Positions 24,187 through 32,998 of a stretch of 64,000 bases of DNA are shown here, in pieces. Within the stretch, counting starts at the first letter, position 1; each line of letters starts with the position of its first letter. The translations under genes were made by a program, and so were the position numbers. This stretch comes from Terriglobia bacterium (lineage in GTDB: Bacteria; Acidobacteriota; Terriglobia; Terriglobales; Acidobacteriaceae). The notes under the pieces are model-generated. The model saw nothing but the letters and a program-made list of their open reading frames with translations. It was not told the origin of the DNA and did not search any database. The stretch covers positions 1 through 64,000 of the forward strand of contig JAIQGK010000003.1 in assembly GCA_020072645.1 (NCBI GenBank). Reading direction: 5' to 3'.

Positions 24187-25312
24187 GCGAAGCAGGTTGT
24201 TGCGCGGGATTTCCAGTTGGGACGCCTGGCGCCGGAGTTCCCGGCGTGACAGGTTGGGGATAGATCGCACCCGATGACGGTGGATTTCGCAGGATTGGGC
24301 CGGCCGTTCTGCCGGTAGGACCAAAAAACTGCTCGTTGAACTCCGGATGTATGTTTCCGGTCACGGCCTTTAGGGTAGCTTCCATATTCTTCTGATGCAG
24401 ATCGCGCACGATTTCGGCTTTGACATATTCAAGCGGAATGGTATCGCGGCTGCGAAGCTTATAAATATTTACTCCGGACATTTCATTCTCAAGTTTGGTA
24501 ACTTCACCCGGCTTCAAAGCGAGCAGGTCCTTTTCAATCCCCGCCGGCAGGCCGCCTCTGCGCTTCATCCCAAGATCGGTCTTTGGAGGAGAGGGGAGAG
24601 AGAGAGTTTTATAGACTTCATCCTGGAGCTTTTGTGTTTCTTCACCCCGGGCTGCCCGCTCGTGAATGTCATTGGCCATTTGCTGGAATTTCTTTTGGTA
24701 CTCAGCGCGCGCGGCGGGCGTGCGATTGGTGTTGATTGAAGGAATGATGATGCGCTCAACTTTAAAGGAATCGTATTTGGAAATATTTTCCTTGTAGTAG
24801 GCCTCAATCTCTTCCTGCGGCGGGTTGCTGAATTTTTCTTCAAGGGAATGGCGGTAGGTGTCAGCCAACGCCCGGACGCGCGCTATCCTCATCAATTCCT
24901 GGAAGCGCGGATCGTTTTCTGCGCCGGCCTTTTCACCTTCACTAGCCAGGGCCAGCAACTGGGCATAACTTTCCGCAAAACTTCGCATTGCGGCTGGATT
25001 GGAGATTTGCGCCGCGAGATTCATCCCGGAGAGCATGCTGTTGAACTGCTCTTTGGTGATCACGGTCTGGCAAGAATCAGATTTGGCAGCGCCACTTTTC
25101 GCGGAAGCCGTGGTCCTTGGGCAAACACCTTGAATTGTCACGACCGGGGCACCCGGGGCCACGTTATCGGGATTAAAAGACTGTTGCGGTAAAGGAGGTG
25201 CGGGCTGCTGGGCGAGGGGTGGACGAGAAAGACCTTGCGCCGGAGGAGCGATCGATGTCTGAGCGAACGCACATGTTCCAGCCAGAAGAGTGGTAATAAG
25301 AATTCGGATCAT
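24179..25312 (-). CDS. periplasmic SurA-like foldase / parvulin-type peptidyl-prolyl isomerase
   Basis: A 377-residue protein beginning at the ATG at 25312, with GAGGAAGG about 11 bases upstream and a signal sequence (MIRILITTLLAGTCAFA). After a Pro/Gln-rich linker comes a SurA_N-like helical part (ITKEQFNSMLSGM through EEIEAYYKENISKY). A parvulin-like part follows, with FKVERIIIPS, ERAARGEE...LQDEVYK, a GGLPAGIEKDLLALKPGEVT segment equal to the usual GxLGxfxxxxL...GxxS region, and YKLRSRDTIPLEYVKAEI. It should assist folding of exported and outer-membrane proteins, which fits the abundance of secreted proteins downstream. The C-terminal tail is Pro-rich and low in complexity. Confidence 0.8.
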   Translation of the reverse strand: MIRILITTLLAGTCAFAQTSIAPPAQGLSRPPLAQQPAPPLPQQSFNPDNVAPGAPVVTIQGVCPRTTASAKSGAAKSDSCQTVITKEQFNSMLSGMNLAAQISNPAAMRSFAESYAQLLALASEGEKAGAENDPRFQELMRIARVRALADTYRHSLEEKFSNPPQEEIEAYYKENISKYDSFKVERIIIPSINTNRTPAARAEYQKKFQQMANDIHERAARGEETQKLQDEVYKTLSLPSPPKTDLGMKRRGGLPAGIEKDLLALKPGEVTKLENEMSGVNIYKLRSRDTIPLEYVKAEIVRDLHQKNMEATLKAVTGNIHPEFNEQFFGPTGRTAGPILRNPPSSGAIYPQPVTPGTPAPGVPTGNPAQQPASPK

Positions 25313-25568
25313 GAATGACGAGACCTTCCTCAGCAACGATAGCAAGAAATTTGGGGGAGATGCGCTATCCTACCATATGTTGTTTTCCGGTGGGGCGACT
25401 TCCTTTACATCCCGCATTGGCGTTATAGGGTGATCACCTGATGCGACATCACCACAATGAGTGCTGTTGAGGATGGAGGCACAGCCGCCCATGCGGATTT
25501 TCCGCTCAGCCAAACTGCTAAAAGGTGATACAAACATCAGGAAGACCACGGAGGTCGATAATTCACGC

Positions 25569-26144
25569 ATGAAATCTTTATTCTTTCGCGCAATTTTTCC
25601 TGCTCTATTGCTTTGCCAACTGGCAGCCGCCCAGCAAAACGTGCGCACCGTATTCCTGGTGCGACACGCGGAGAAGGCTTCTGCCGCCGCAGACGCGCCG
25701 CTGAGCGCTGAAGGGGAAAAGCGGGCAGAATGCCTGGCCACCACCCTTAAGGACGCTGGCATAAAACAGATCTATGTGACGGACGTTCTACGCACACAGC
25801 AAACAGCGGCGCCACTAGCCAAAGCGCTAAAAATCAAGCCGACAATTCTTCCCGCCAAAGACCCCAACGCACTGATCAAGAACCTGGTTTATACGGGCGG
25901 CGGAAACATTCTGGTGGTGGGACACAGTGACACAGTGCCCTTTGTGATCGCCCGCCTTCAGGGTGGCACAGTGGCGCCCATCGGCGAAAATGAATATGAC
26001 CGACTGTTCGTGATGACTATTGCGGAAGCTGCCGGCATGCCAGCTTCGACTTTGCACTATTGCAGCGCGGGCACTCCGGCCAAGGCCACGCCCACACCGG
26101 CGCATCCGGCCAAGAAGAAGGCCCCGGCAAAAAAAATGTACTAA
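25569..26144 (+). CDS. exported histidine phosphatase (phosphoglycerate-mutase-like, SixA type)
   Basis: A 191-residue protein. The ATG at 25569 gives a signal sequence (MKSLFFRAIFPALLLCQLAAA); GGAGG occurs about 14 bases upstream. The catalytic motif is VRHAEK with H33, an Arg follows in DVLRTQQTA, and the second His is H119 in VVGHSDT. This is the branch-1 histidine phosphatase core in its short SixA-like form. It removes phosphate from small molecules or proteins in the periplasm; the substrate is unknown. The tail is rich in Lys, Ala and Pro. A strong terminator follows 18 bases after the stop. Confidence 0.85.
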   Translation: MKSLFFRAIFPALLLCQLAAAQQNVRTVFLVRHAEKASAAADAPLSAEGEKRAECLATTLKDAGIKQIYVTDVLRTQQTAAPLAKALKIKPTILPAKDPNALIKNLVYTGGGNILVVGHSDTVPFVIARLQGGTVAPIGENEYDRLFVMTIAEAAGMPASTLHYCSAGTPAKATPTPAHPAKKKAPAKKMY

Positions 26145-26162
26145 GTTCTTACCACCTGAAAC

Positions 26163-26195
26163 AAAGGCGGGTCTAATGCAGACCCGCCTTTTGTT
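26163..26195 (+). terminator. rho-independent terminator after the histidine phosphatase gene
   Basis: AAAGGCGGGTCT (26163-26174) pairs perfectly with AGACCCGCCTTT (26180-26191) around a 5-base loop, followed by TTTTGTT. It is strong and unambiguous on the plus strand. Confidence 0.93.
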
Positions 26196-26307
26196 ATGTG
26201 TGGCCGCAGTCCTTTGGTAAGGAGGCTTATGAGCCGATCTACATCTTGTCTAGGTTGCACAGTCCAAACTGCCGAAGCCTGATTGCGCGTCGGCAGTCCG
26301 GAGCTGG

Positions 26308-28950
26308 TTAATGGACTCGGATCGTTATAGTTGCCGTCGGATTTGACGTATCGATCCCGTCAAAGCTGACTGTGCCTGTGGGCAGCAACTGCAAGTTGTT
26401 CTGGTTGGGCGCGGTGATGTTGACCGTCACTTTCATGACCGTAACCGGGTTTGCCGATTTGGGGCCGCCGAGGCTGGCAATGCTGCAGAGCACCAGGTTT
26501 GTGTTGATCAATCCCGGAACAGGTGCATTGCATGTGACGGGATTGCTGCCGCTATTTGGAGTGGCGGTCACTCCAGTAATCGTCAGCAGGCTGTCAATGT
26601 TCAGCGCGAGCAGGAGATTGTTTGCCTGAACGCCTGTAGTGTTTTGGACCGTCCAGGTCAGAGTTCCCGCCTGTCCTGGGTTGAGGCTGGTGGGCAGGCC
26701 ATTGCCTGAAATCGGGACGGAGATTTGCGCCGAGCCGGTTGGCGGAGGCGCTCCAGGAGGCGAAGTAGTGCGGTGCTCCTCCTTGAAAGTGGTGGATGAC
26801 CCGGCCACATCATTTGCCGTGACGCGCGAGGTGAGCGTGATCTGCGCTTTCTGCATTTGCACAGCCACATCAATGACAACCACCTGGCCAGGAGCCATGT
26901 TACCTAGCCCACAAGCCACGTTTGTTACGCCCGTCCCGCCCGCCGTGCAGGTTCCCTGTGGCGGCTCAGTAACAATGATGAATGCTCCGTCCGTGGTGCT
27001 GAGAACGTTGTTCACGATCACATTAGTGACCGGGAAGAGCGAGGTATTTGTGACCGTGACTTCATAGGAGACAATCGCCGGTACAGGATTTTGCGAAGGC
27101 GGTCCCGAGACCAGGATTTTCATCACCGGGACGTTGGCGGCTGAAGGCGTGATTGGAGCTGAAGGATCCGATTCCAGACCATCTCCTCCAGCACTTGTGG
27201 CATGGACGGTGAAGCTGTACGCCGTGCCGTCAGTGAGTCCGGAGACGATGGTATTCACGCTGCTGCTGCTCGGGGCGGCAATGGTTGAACTGATACCCGT
27301 GGGAACGCCGTTCACCAGAGCGGTCACCGTATAAGAAGTAATCAGCGTGCCGTTGCTATTGATGGGAGCTGTCCAGGAGACATATGCCTGCGTGTCTCCG
27401 GCAATCGCACCGACGCCGGTTGGCGCGGCAGGAATTCCGGCGCCTAGCGGCACCACATTGCTGGGTGCTGATAGCGGACTGGAACCCTGTGCATTGCTGG
27501 CGGAAACCTGGAATTGATATGCCACGTTTTGCGCAACATTAATGTTGGCGGATGTGGGCGGGAAGAGACCGCCACCAAGCGGGGCGACCAACACGTCTGG
27601 AAGCAGAAGACCGTTGGACGCGAAGTTGTTATGGACGGTATAGCTGGTGATCGGCTGGGCCACCTGCGCGGGACTCCATGCGATAGCTGCAGGTAACGTG
27701 CCGCCGCCGGTAGCGATGACATCGAGCGGAGCTCCGGGAGGCGCGGGCGCGGCGGATGTTTGTGTGGTCTGGAACAATCTTCCGGCTCCGGCTGTGCCAA
27801 GAGCGCTGGGATCGTCACCAGCGTACACAATGAGGTTCGCAGGATCGGTCCCATCAATTCCTACGGACGTGACATTGGAAAGCGGATTCGCAGACGAGTT
27901 GGTGTAGGTGAGAGTAAGGGTCTGACCTGCCGAACCACCCGTGACGTTCCCGACCCACGCGACATCCGTGGGCAAGCCAATATAAAGATTGTTGCCATTG
28001 ATGGCGGGATAGAACTGGTCGCCAGTCATGGCCGTAGCGCCAACGATAGAGGGAAGGGTGAGCTTGATTGTGCCATTGCTGGAACTGCACGCCGGGTTGG
28101 TGCCAACGAGGCAAACCGTATCAGCATTGGGAATTACGAATACAGATTCAGGACTGGCGCCCCAAAGATCGTGTCCCATCCATGCAATGCCCGCGCCCAC
28201 GCGATTATTGGGGATGGTGGCAACGTTCTGCATGAACTGGCTGCACGTTCCAAAGTTCGTAGATGTAACGGCACCTGGATTGTTGAACTTAAATATCAGC
28301 GCAGCCTTGGCCAGGCCGACCCAGAGATTACCTTCAGGATCGAGAGCGGCGGAGTTAGGAAAGAGCTGAGAGCCGGGCAAAGCGCAACCGGTCTGTCCTG
28401 CGGGAAAGATGCTGCCGGATGGACTGCCGCCCAGACTGAAGAGCGATGTTTGATCCAACGATCCATTGCCGTTGTCTCCGGCGGGAAGATAGCTGATTCT
28501 AAAAATACCTTGAGAGACGCGCTGATTGTCGACGAAGTAAAGCAGGTTGTTGCCCGGGTCAAGGGCCATGGCTCCGCCCAGAATGGCAAAACCCGAGAGG
28601 CAGGTTGCAGGATTGATGGCATAAGGCCCCGGAGAATCGAGATCGGGATCCATGCGGCAGAGGCCCGCGGTGGCGTCGCCTACCCAAAGGTGGCGGATTG
28701 GTTGATTTGTGACCGGGCTCAGAGCTGTGCCATAAAGCACCTGAGCGCCCGTGGGAGCGGTGATTGAACTCTGTGCAGGTGTGCCGGCAAACTGGATTGT
28801 GCTGGTAGTTGGGGTGATCGTTGATTGGGCGTTTGCTGAAAAAGTTGCAAACGCGAAGAAAACTGCAAGGCAAAACAAAACTGCCGTGGACTTTCCGCGC
28901 AAAACAGATTTGCTTGCCGCCAATGTAACAGCCGTAATATAGGGTCTCAC
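26308..28950 (-). CDS. secreted beta-propeller/FN3/DUF11 protein
   Basis: An 880-residue exported protein starting at a GTG (28950) with GGAAGG 7 bases upstream. Order of parts: signal sequence (LFCLAVFFAFATFSANA), a propeller-like region of about 350 residues with HLWVGDATAGLCRMDPD (near 87-103), DPEGNLWVGL and GHDLWG blades, two fibronectin type III domains (about 400-600; PITSYTV, GTAYSFTVHAT), then two DUF11-type domains (SYEVTVTNTSLFPVT and LTWTVQNTTGVQ). There is no membrane anchor or sorting signal at the C-terminus. It is a close paralogue of the next gene upstream. Propeller plus FN3 and DUF11 suggests a surface or matrix protein. It has a conserved hairpin leader. Confidence 0.75.
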   Translation of the reverse strand: MRPYITAVTLAASKSVLRGKSTAVLFCLAVFFAFATFSANAQSTITPTTSTIQFAGTPAQSSITAPTGAQVLYGTALSPVTNQPIRHLWVGDATAGLCRMDPDLDSPGPYAINPATCLSGFAILGGAMALDPGNNLLYFVDNQRVSQGIFRISYLPAGDNGNGSLDQTSLFSLGGSPSGSIFPAGQTGCALPGSQLFPNSAALDPEGNLWVGLAKAALIFKFNNPGAVTSTNFGTCSQFMQNVATIPNNRVGAGIAWMGHDLWGASPESVFVIPNADTVCLVGTNPACSSSNGTIKLTLPSIVGATAMTGDQFYPAINGNNLYIGLPTDVAWVGNVTGGSAGQTLTLTYTNSSANPLSNVTSVGIDGTDPANLIVYAGDDPSALGTAGAGRLFQTTQTSAAPAPPGAPLDVIATGGGTLPAAIAWSPAQVAQPITSYTVHNNFASNGLLLPDVLVAPLGGGLFPPTSANINVAQNVAYQFQVSASNAQGSSPLSAPSNVVPLGAGIPAAPTGVGAIAGDTQAYVSWTAPINSNGTLITSYTVTALVNGVPTGISSTIAAPSSSSVNTIVSGLTDGTAYSFTVHATSAGGDGLESDPSAPITPSAANVPVMKILVSGPPSQNPVPAIVSYEVTVTNTSLFPVTNVIVNNVLSTTDGAFIIVTEPPQGTCTAGGTGVTNVACGLGNMAPGQVVVIDVAVQMQKAQITLTSRVTANDVAGSSTTFKEEHRTTSPPGAPPPTGSAQISVPISGNGLPTSLNPGQAGTLTWTVQNTTGVQANNLLLALNIDSLLTITGVTATPNSGSNPVTCNAPVPGLINTNLVLCSIASLGGPKSANPVTVMKVTVNITAPNQNNLQLLPTGTVSFDGIDTSNPTATITIRVH

Positions 28951-28965
28951 TTTTTAGCCTTCCCG

Positions 28966-28989
28966 TCCCGGAACCCTTGGATCCCGGGA
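28966..28989 (-). promoter_or_regulatory. conserved leader hairpin before the first FN3/DUF11 gene
   Basis: Read on the minus strand, TCCCGG and CCGGGA pair around a 12-base loop. The stem is followed by a purine-rich stretch and the ribosome-binding site of the gene at 28950. The same arrangement precedes the paralogue at 32456, with one stem pair changed from C-G to U-G and much of the flanking sequence preserved. Confidence 0.5.
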
Positions 28990-29254
28990 TCTTTTGCTGA
29001 CATTCAAAAAGAAGGCATCATCCAAACTGCCCGGCACCATTTACATCCGGAAGTGCCGTAAAACTCATTAGTGTTGCGAATCACGGCGTCAGATCTTTAC
29101 GCCTTTCACCTCATCAATTCTGGTTTCAAAAACGGCGAATATTTTTAACGCTTGCACAATTGGTAACAGAGTTTCCCAAGTTGGACTTTCATTCTTCAAT
29201 CAAGAGAGGAATGAACGTGGTCAGTAGCGGTTGGCAATAAAGTCTTTTTCAGGC
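28990..29254. other. upstream region of the first FN3/DUF11 gene
   Basis: No coding frame. It should hold the promoter of the gene at 28950. An A/T-rich run, AATATTTTTAA, lies near 29138. Otherwise nothing recognised. Confidence 0.4.
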
Positions 29255-29292
29255 GCAAAAAAAGCGGGCCCATGGATGAGCCCGTATTTTTT
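29255..29292 (-). terminator. bidirectional terminator after the second FN3/DUF11 gene
   Basis: On the minus strand GGGCTCAT and ATGGGCCC pair (one U-G) around a 2-base turn and are followed by a run of seven T. On the plus strand the same stem is followed by TATTTTTTG. It lies about 90 bases past the stop of the gene at 29382. Confidence 0.8.
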
Positions 29293-29381
29293 GCGCGAAT
29301 AATACTAAAGCAAAAACCTTTCTTTTCTGGTATCGCAGAACTGCCGGGACGTTGTTCACCTCCCGGCAGCCCGCGTTTGTT

Positions 29382-32300
29382 CTATCTCACGGTGATGACC
29401 ACAGTTTTCGAGTTAGGTAACGTATCGGTGCCTCCCGGTCCGAAAGTGACCGTGCCAATCACGTTGAACACCGCTTTGGACGTGCCCGCTGCCGGAGTCA
29501 CGTTCTGAGTGACGATCATGGTTTGCGGTGGTTTGGCGCCGCCTTTGGTGGATCCGCCAAGGGCCGCGGTTGGATTTGTCGCGGTTGCGGTGACGGAGCA
29601 AACGAACTGCGTCCCGTTGACGCCATTCACGGTTGCCGCTGTACCAGCCGCACAAACAGCAGAGCCTCCGTTGTTTACCGTCACACTCGGCGGATTTGGC
29701 GAATTGATGATTAACCCGTTTGGAGTGAAGAGGGTGAACACAACATTTGGAGCGGGTGTGAAGCTTGTGTTGGAGATGGTCCAGGTGATGTTACCTGCCT
29801 GGCCCACGTTAGGATTTGGAGCCTGTGCGTTGCCCGCCACTGAGACAGCCGTCGATATAGTTGAAACTGTCGGCAATGGCACGGTGGTTGCTTCGCTGGT
29901 AGTTGCGTTTGCCAGCAGCGTACCGGCCTGGTCAGTTCCGCTTGCGACCACAGTGTTGAGGATGGCCTGGTTCTGGACTTGCACGGTCACGGTCATGGTT
30001 GCCGAAGATCCGGCATTCAGGACTCCCTGATTGCAGCTAACGCTTATCACGCCAGAGCCCCCTGCAGTGCACGTACCCTGACTGGTTTGAGCCACCAGAA
30101 TGTTAGACAGCGGCAAACCGGTAATGGTTCCGGAACCGCTGGTAGCCGCGGCACCTGCCTGAGCATATGTCAGCGTGGTGGCGGTTGGAACATCCTGGAT
30201 CGTAAATGTTCCGTTGAACGATGCATCGGTAACTCCAGCAATGGTTATGCTCTGTCCGATGTTCAATCCGTGCGGGCTGCTCGTAGTGATTGTGACGATG
30301 CCCGTAGCCACATTGCGCGATGCGCCGCCAGCAACGATCGTGGCGGGAATCGGGGACAAGGTGTGAGTTACTGACACGTTAGCAGGGAAGTTCGACGTGG
30401 CAGTAATCGGATTGGAAACAGTGATCGTATAAGTGGCCTGCGACGGCACGCTAGAAACCGACGAGGGACCGCTCATCGTTACGTTTAGAACCGGCACATG
30501 AGTTGCTGACGGAGTGACGGCATTCGAAGGCGCGGAAGGCAAGCTCGGACCAGCAAGGTTGATGGCCTGGACCGTAAATGTGTAGCTCACGCCGTTGGTA
30601 AGACCGCCGACCAATGCCGTGCCGATATTTCCGGTTGCTGGTGGCGGAATGCTGGCCAGAATTCCACCAGGACTCGACGTCACCAGATAACTAGTGATGG
30701 GCGCGCCTTGTGGAGGCGGTGAGACTGTGAATGATACGGATGCCTGTGTGTCACCAGGAATGGCCGATACGCCCGTGGGAGCCGCAGGAATTGCGATGCC
30801 CGGAGGAGTAACCGGAGCGCTCGGAGCCGAATCCGGGCTGGTGCCTGAGGCATTTGTGGCGCTGACGGTGAAGGTATACGTGGTGCCATTTGTCAGGCCG
30901 CCGATAAAAACAGAGGTGGGCGGGAAGAGAGAGCCAGCGGCCGGAACAACAGCTTGTGAACCAGCTGCAACGCCGCCAATCAAGGTGTTCACGGTATAGC
31001 TGGTGACCGGCTGATTCGATTGTGCCGGACTCCAATTTACCGTGACGGCATTATTGCTGGCGACTCCAAAAACGTTGAGCGGAGCGCCGGGAGCAGCCGT
31101 GGCGGGAGGAGTCGGACAATTGAGCACGTAAGGTGCAGGCGCCGGCGCAGGGACCGGACCAGGGATGCCCTGGCAAGTCTGGAACCACATGCCTTGCCCG
31201 AGCAAACCCGCGCCGCCGTAATCGTCAGCGCTATAAAGCACAATGTTGGCGGGATCACTGGCATCCACACCCAGGCCATTGATGTTTGCAATTGCCTGGC
31301 TGGGGCCGCCCACGGGATTGAACGTGCCGTAAAAAGTCGTATCGAGAGTCGTTGCCGCCATGCCAGCGTCGGCAGCCGAGGCGTTTCCTAACCATGCAGT
31401 GTTGAAAGGACCACCCGCGGGAGAGAGCGAGAAATACACGTTGTTGCCGTTGACGGCGGGATAATACTGGTCGCTCATGGTGGCCGTGGGAGCCGCGCCA
31501 ATTGGTCCGGCCAACACATTGATCACGTCCGTTGGGGCAAGGCACAATCCGTGCGGAGGAACGGCGCAGGTGGTGTCGGCATTTTTTACAAAGAAAGGCG
31601 ACGTGCCGTCCGCGCCCCACAAATCATGGCCAACAAAAGCCAGGCCATTGGATATTTTGTTGACCGTGGCAACAGGCGTGATGAACTGGTCGCAAGTGCC
31701 GAAGCCGGTTTCAGACGCGGTGCCCGGCTGGTTGAAACGAACGATCGAGCCGCTCTTCTTGAAGCCGACCCAGAGATCGCCGAGAGGACTAAGAGTCGCC
31801 GCAGCCGGCAGACCGGGATTTCCAGGAAGTGGGCAACCTGTAGTGCCTCCGCCGAAGCGCGCGCCGGTAGTGTTGCCTGCCATTACAAATACACTGGAGA
31901 AATCCAGAAAGCCATGGCCGCTGTCACCGGTGGCGATATAGCCAATTCGCATGATGCCCTGTGACGCGCGCTGCTCATCTACGAAATAGAGATAATTCGT
32001 TGCGACCGTAGGATTCGCGGGATCAAGGAAATGCGGCGTGGGATCAAACGCCATGGGGCCGCCGGTAATGGACGCGCCATTAATCTTGAACGGGCAAGTT
32101 TGCAGGTTCATTGCGTATGGTCCGGGCGAATCCAGGTCCGGATCCACACGGCAGATCCCTGAAGTAGCATCCGCCACCCACAGGTGGCGTTCCGGTTGGC
32201 CGGTAGCGGGACTGAGCGCCGTCCCCGTTAAAATAATGCCGCCCAAAGGTGCGGTGACCGCGGCATCGGTGGTGCCCTGCGGGTTAGGTACGCCAAGATA

Positions 32301-32456
32301 TTGAACTGTTGTAGTGGGTGGCGTGACGATGGTTTGGGCTTTCGCCGTGACAATGGCGAGCATCAGAATTGTTACCAGACAGAACAAATTGCGCGCTGAG
32401 AGTGTTTGAACGCAGTTTTTGCCCTGGGCAGCTGTAGTCCGTGTGGAGGAGCTCAT
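29382..32456 (-). CDS. secreted beta-propeller/FN3/DUF11 protein, paralogue of the previous
   Basis: A 1024-residue exported protein with the same order as its neighbour: signal sequence (LFCLVTILMLAIVTAKA), a propeller region with HLWVADATSGICRVDPD and GHDLWGADG, two FN3 domains (TSYTVNTLIGG; TYTFTVSATNASG; VSYTFTVQAINLAG), then two DUF11-type domains. The first DUF11 domain is interrupted by an inserted unit of about 70 residues (VTITTSSPHGLNIGQSI ... SFNGTFTI ... TTLTY) of a kind that also occurs in the giant protein. No anchor is visible. The two paralogues probably arose by tandem duplication. The ATG at 32456 has AAGGCG about 7 bases upstream and a conserved hairpin leader. Confidence 0.75.
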   Translation of the reverse strand: MSSSTRTTAAQGKNCVQTLSARNLFCLVTILMLAIVTAKAQTIVTPPTTTVQYLGVPNPQGTTDAAVTAPLGGIILTGTALSPATGQPERHLWVADATSGICRVDPDLDSPGPYAMNLQTCPFKINGASITGGPMAFDPTPHFLDPANPTVATNYLYFVDEQRASQGIMRIGYIATGDSGHGFLDFSSVFVMAGNTTGARFGGGTTGCPLPGNPGLPAAATLSPLGDLWVGFKKSGSIVRFNQPGTASETGFGTCDQFITPVATVNKISNGLAFVGHDLWGADGTSPFFVKNADTTCAVPPHGLCLAPTDVINVLAGPIGAAPTATMSDQYYPAVNGNNVYFSLSPAGGPFNTAWLGNASAADAGMAATTLDTTFYGTFNPVGGPSQAIANINGLGVDASDPANIVLYSADDYGGAGLLGQGMWFQTCQGIPGPVPAPAPAPYVLNCPTPPATAAPGAPLNVFGVASNNAVTVNWSPAQSNQPVTSYTVNTLIGGVAAGSQAVVPAAGSLFPPTSVFIGGLTNGTTYTFTVSATNASGTSPDSAPSAPVTPPGIAIPAAPTGVSAIPGDTQASVSFTVSPPPQGAPITSYLVTSSPGGILASIPPPATGNIGTALVGGLTNGVSYTFTVQAINLAGPSLPSAPSNAVTPSATHVPVLNVTMSGPSSVSSVPSQATYTITVSNPITATSNFPANVSVTHTLSPIPATIVAGGASRNVATGIVTITTSSPHGLNIGQSITIAGVTDASFNGTFTIQDVPTATTLTYAQAGAAATSGSGTITGLPLSNILVAQTSQGTCTAGGSGVISVSCNQGVLNAGSSATMTVTVQVQNQAILNTVVASGTDQAGTLLANATTSEATTVPLPTVSTISTAVSVAGNAQAPNPNVGQAGNITWTISNTSFTPAPNVVFTLFTPNGLIINSPNPPSVTVNNGGSAVCAAGTAATVNGVNGTQFVCSVTATATNPTAALGGSTKGGAKPPQTMIVTQNVTPAAGTSKAVFNVIGTVTFGPGGTDTLPNSKTVVITVR

Positions 32457-32472
32457 TTTTTTCGCCTTTTTG

Positions 32473-32493
32473 TCCCGGAGCTTAGCCCCAGGA
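32473..32493 (-). promoter_or_regulatory. conserved leader hairpin before the second FN3/DUF11 gene
   Basis: On the minus strand TCCTGG pairs with CCGGGA (one U-G) around a 9-base loop, 17 bases before the start codon, with flanking AGATCC and AAAGGC-AAAAA shared with the leader at 28966-28989. Confidence 0.5.
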
Positions 32494-32954
32494 TCTTCCT
32501 TGCTTTTTTATGATGGCAAGGTTTCATCCGTGCAAAACAACGACTGCCGCATTGCGAGCTACTCCCTCGAGAGTGCGGACAGTTGCGATCTTCACCAAGC
32601 CCAGCTTCGCAAACATCGGAAGAGCGAGCTGTGCCCATTAAAAAGGCGAAGATTCGCCAATTAGTGTCCTCAGTTTTAGGCCTTAGGAATTAGACCGACA
32701 TTGGAGAATCATTAAAGTTTTTAATCTGGAGAAAATTTGCAGTGTTTGCGCGTGTTTGCCAGCGTGCGGTGTCAGAATTTTTCCTATTTGTCTGGAATAA
32801 GGCAGCCGAATATTCCTGGCAGCCTTTGCTCAAGGATTTATCTGATGTCGGGGCAATTAGGTATGAGGAGCGTAAAAAAGGGATCGACCCTAGGCCGTCC
32901 CTTTTCTGCTCTTGCGTTGTTGGTTGAGATTGACTCGCCGGGATTTTGAAGAAT
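32494..32954. other. intergenic region between the giant gene and the second FN3/DUF11 gene
   Basis: No coding frame is convincing. It contains the A/T palindrome ATTAAA-GTT-TTTAAT at 32711-32725, similar to one upstream of the peroxidase operon, and should hold the promoter for the gene at 32456. Confidence 0.5.
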
Positions 32955-32988
32955 TCCAGGGCCGACTGAACGATCAGCCAGCCCTGGA
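32955..32988. terminator. hairpin at the 3' end of the giant gene
   Basis: TCCAGGGC (32955-32962) pairs with GCCCTGGA (32981-32988), with further pairing inside (CTGA/TCAG). It starts 11 bases past the stop of the giant gene. The long T-run (TTTTTTT) is on the plus-strand side; for the minus-strand gene the tail is ATTCTTC, so efficiency there is uncertain. Confidence 0.65.
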
Positions 32989-32998
32989 TTTTTTTCGT

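Noticed and set aside
26268-26297. Terminator for the first FN3/DUF11 gene (ACTGCCGA / TCGGCAGT)
   Set aside because: The stem is good but the loop is 14 bases and the minus-strand tail (TTGGACTG) is not a U-tract, so it is not listed as a terminator.
27760-28767. Plus-strand frame of 335 codons across the first FN3/DUF11 gene
   Set aside because: The product is rich in Arg, Gly and His without fold-like pattern; the minus-strand frame has a signal peptide and clear domains.
28951-29010. Cyclic-di-GMP riboswitch upstream of the FN3/DUF11 genes
   Set aside because: GGGAC followed by AAGGC is only superficially similar; the conserved three-way junction, the GCAAAGCC motif and the tetraloop receptor are not present.
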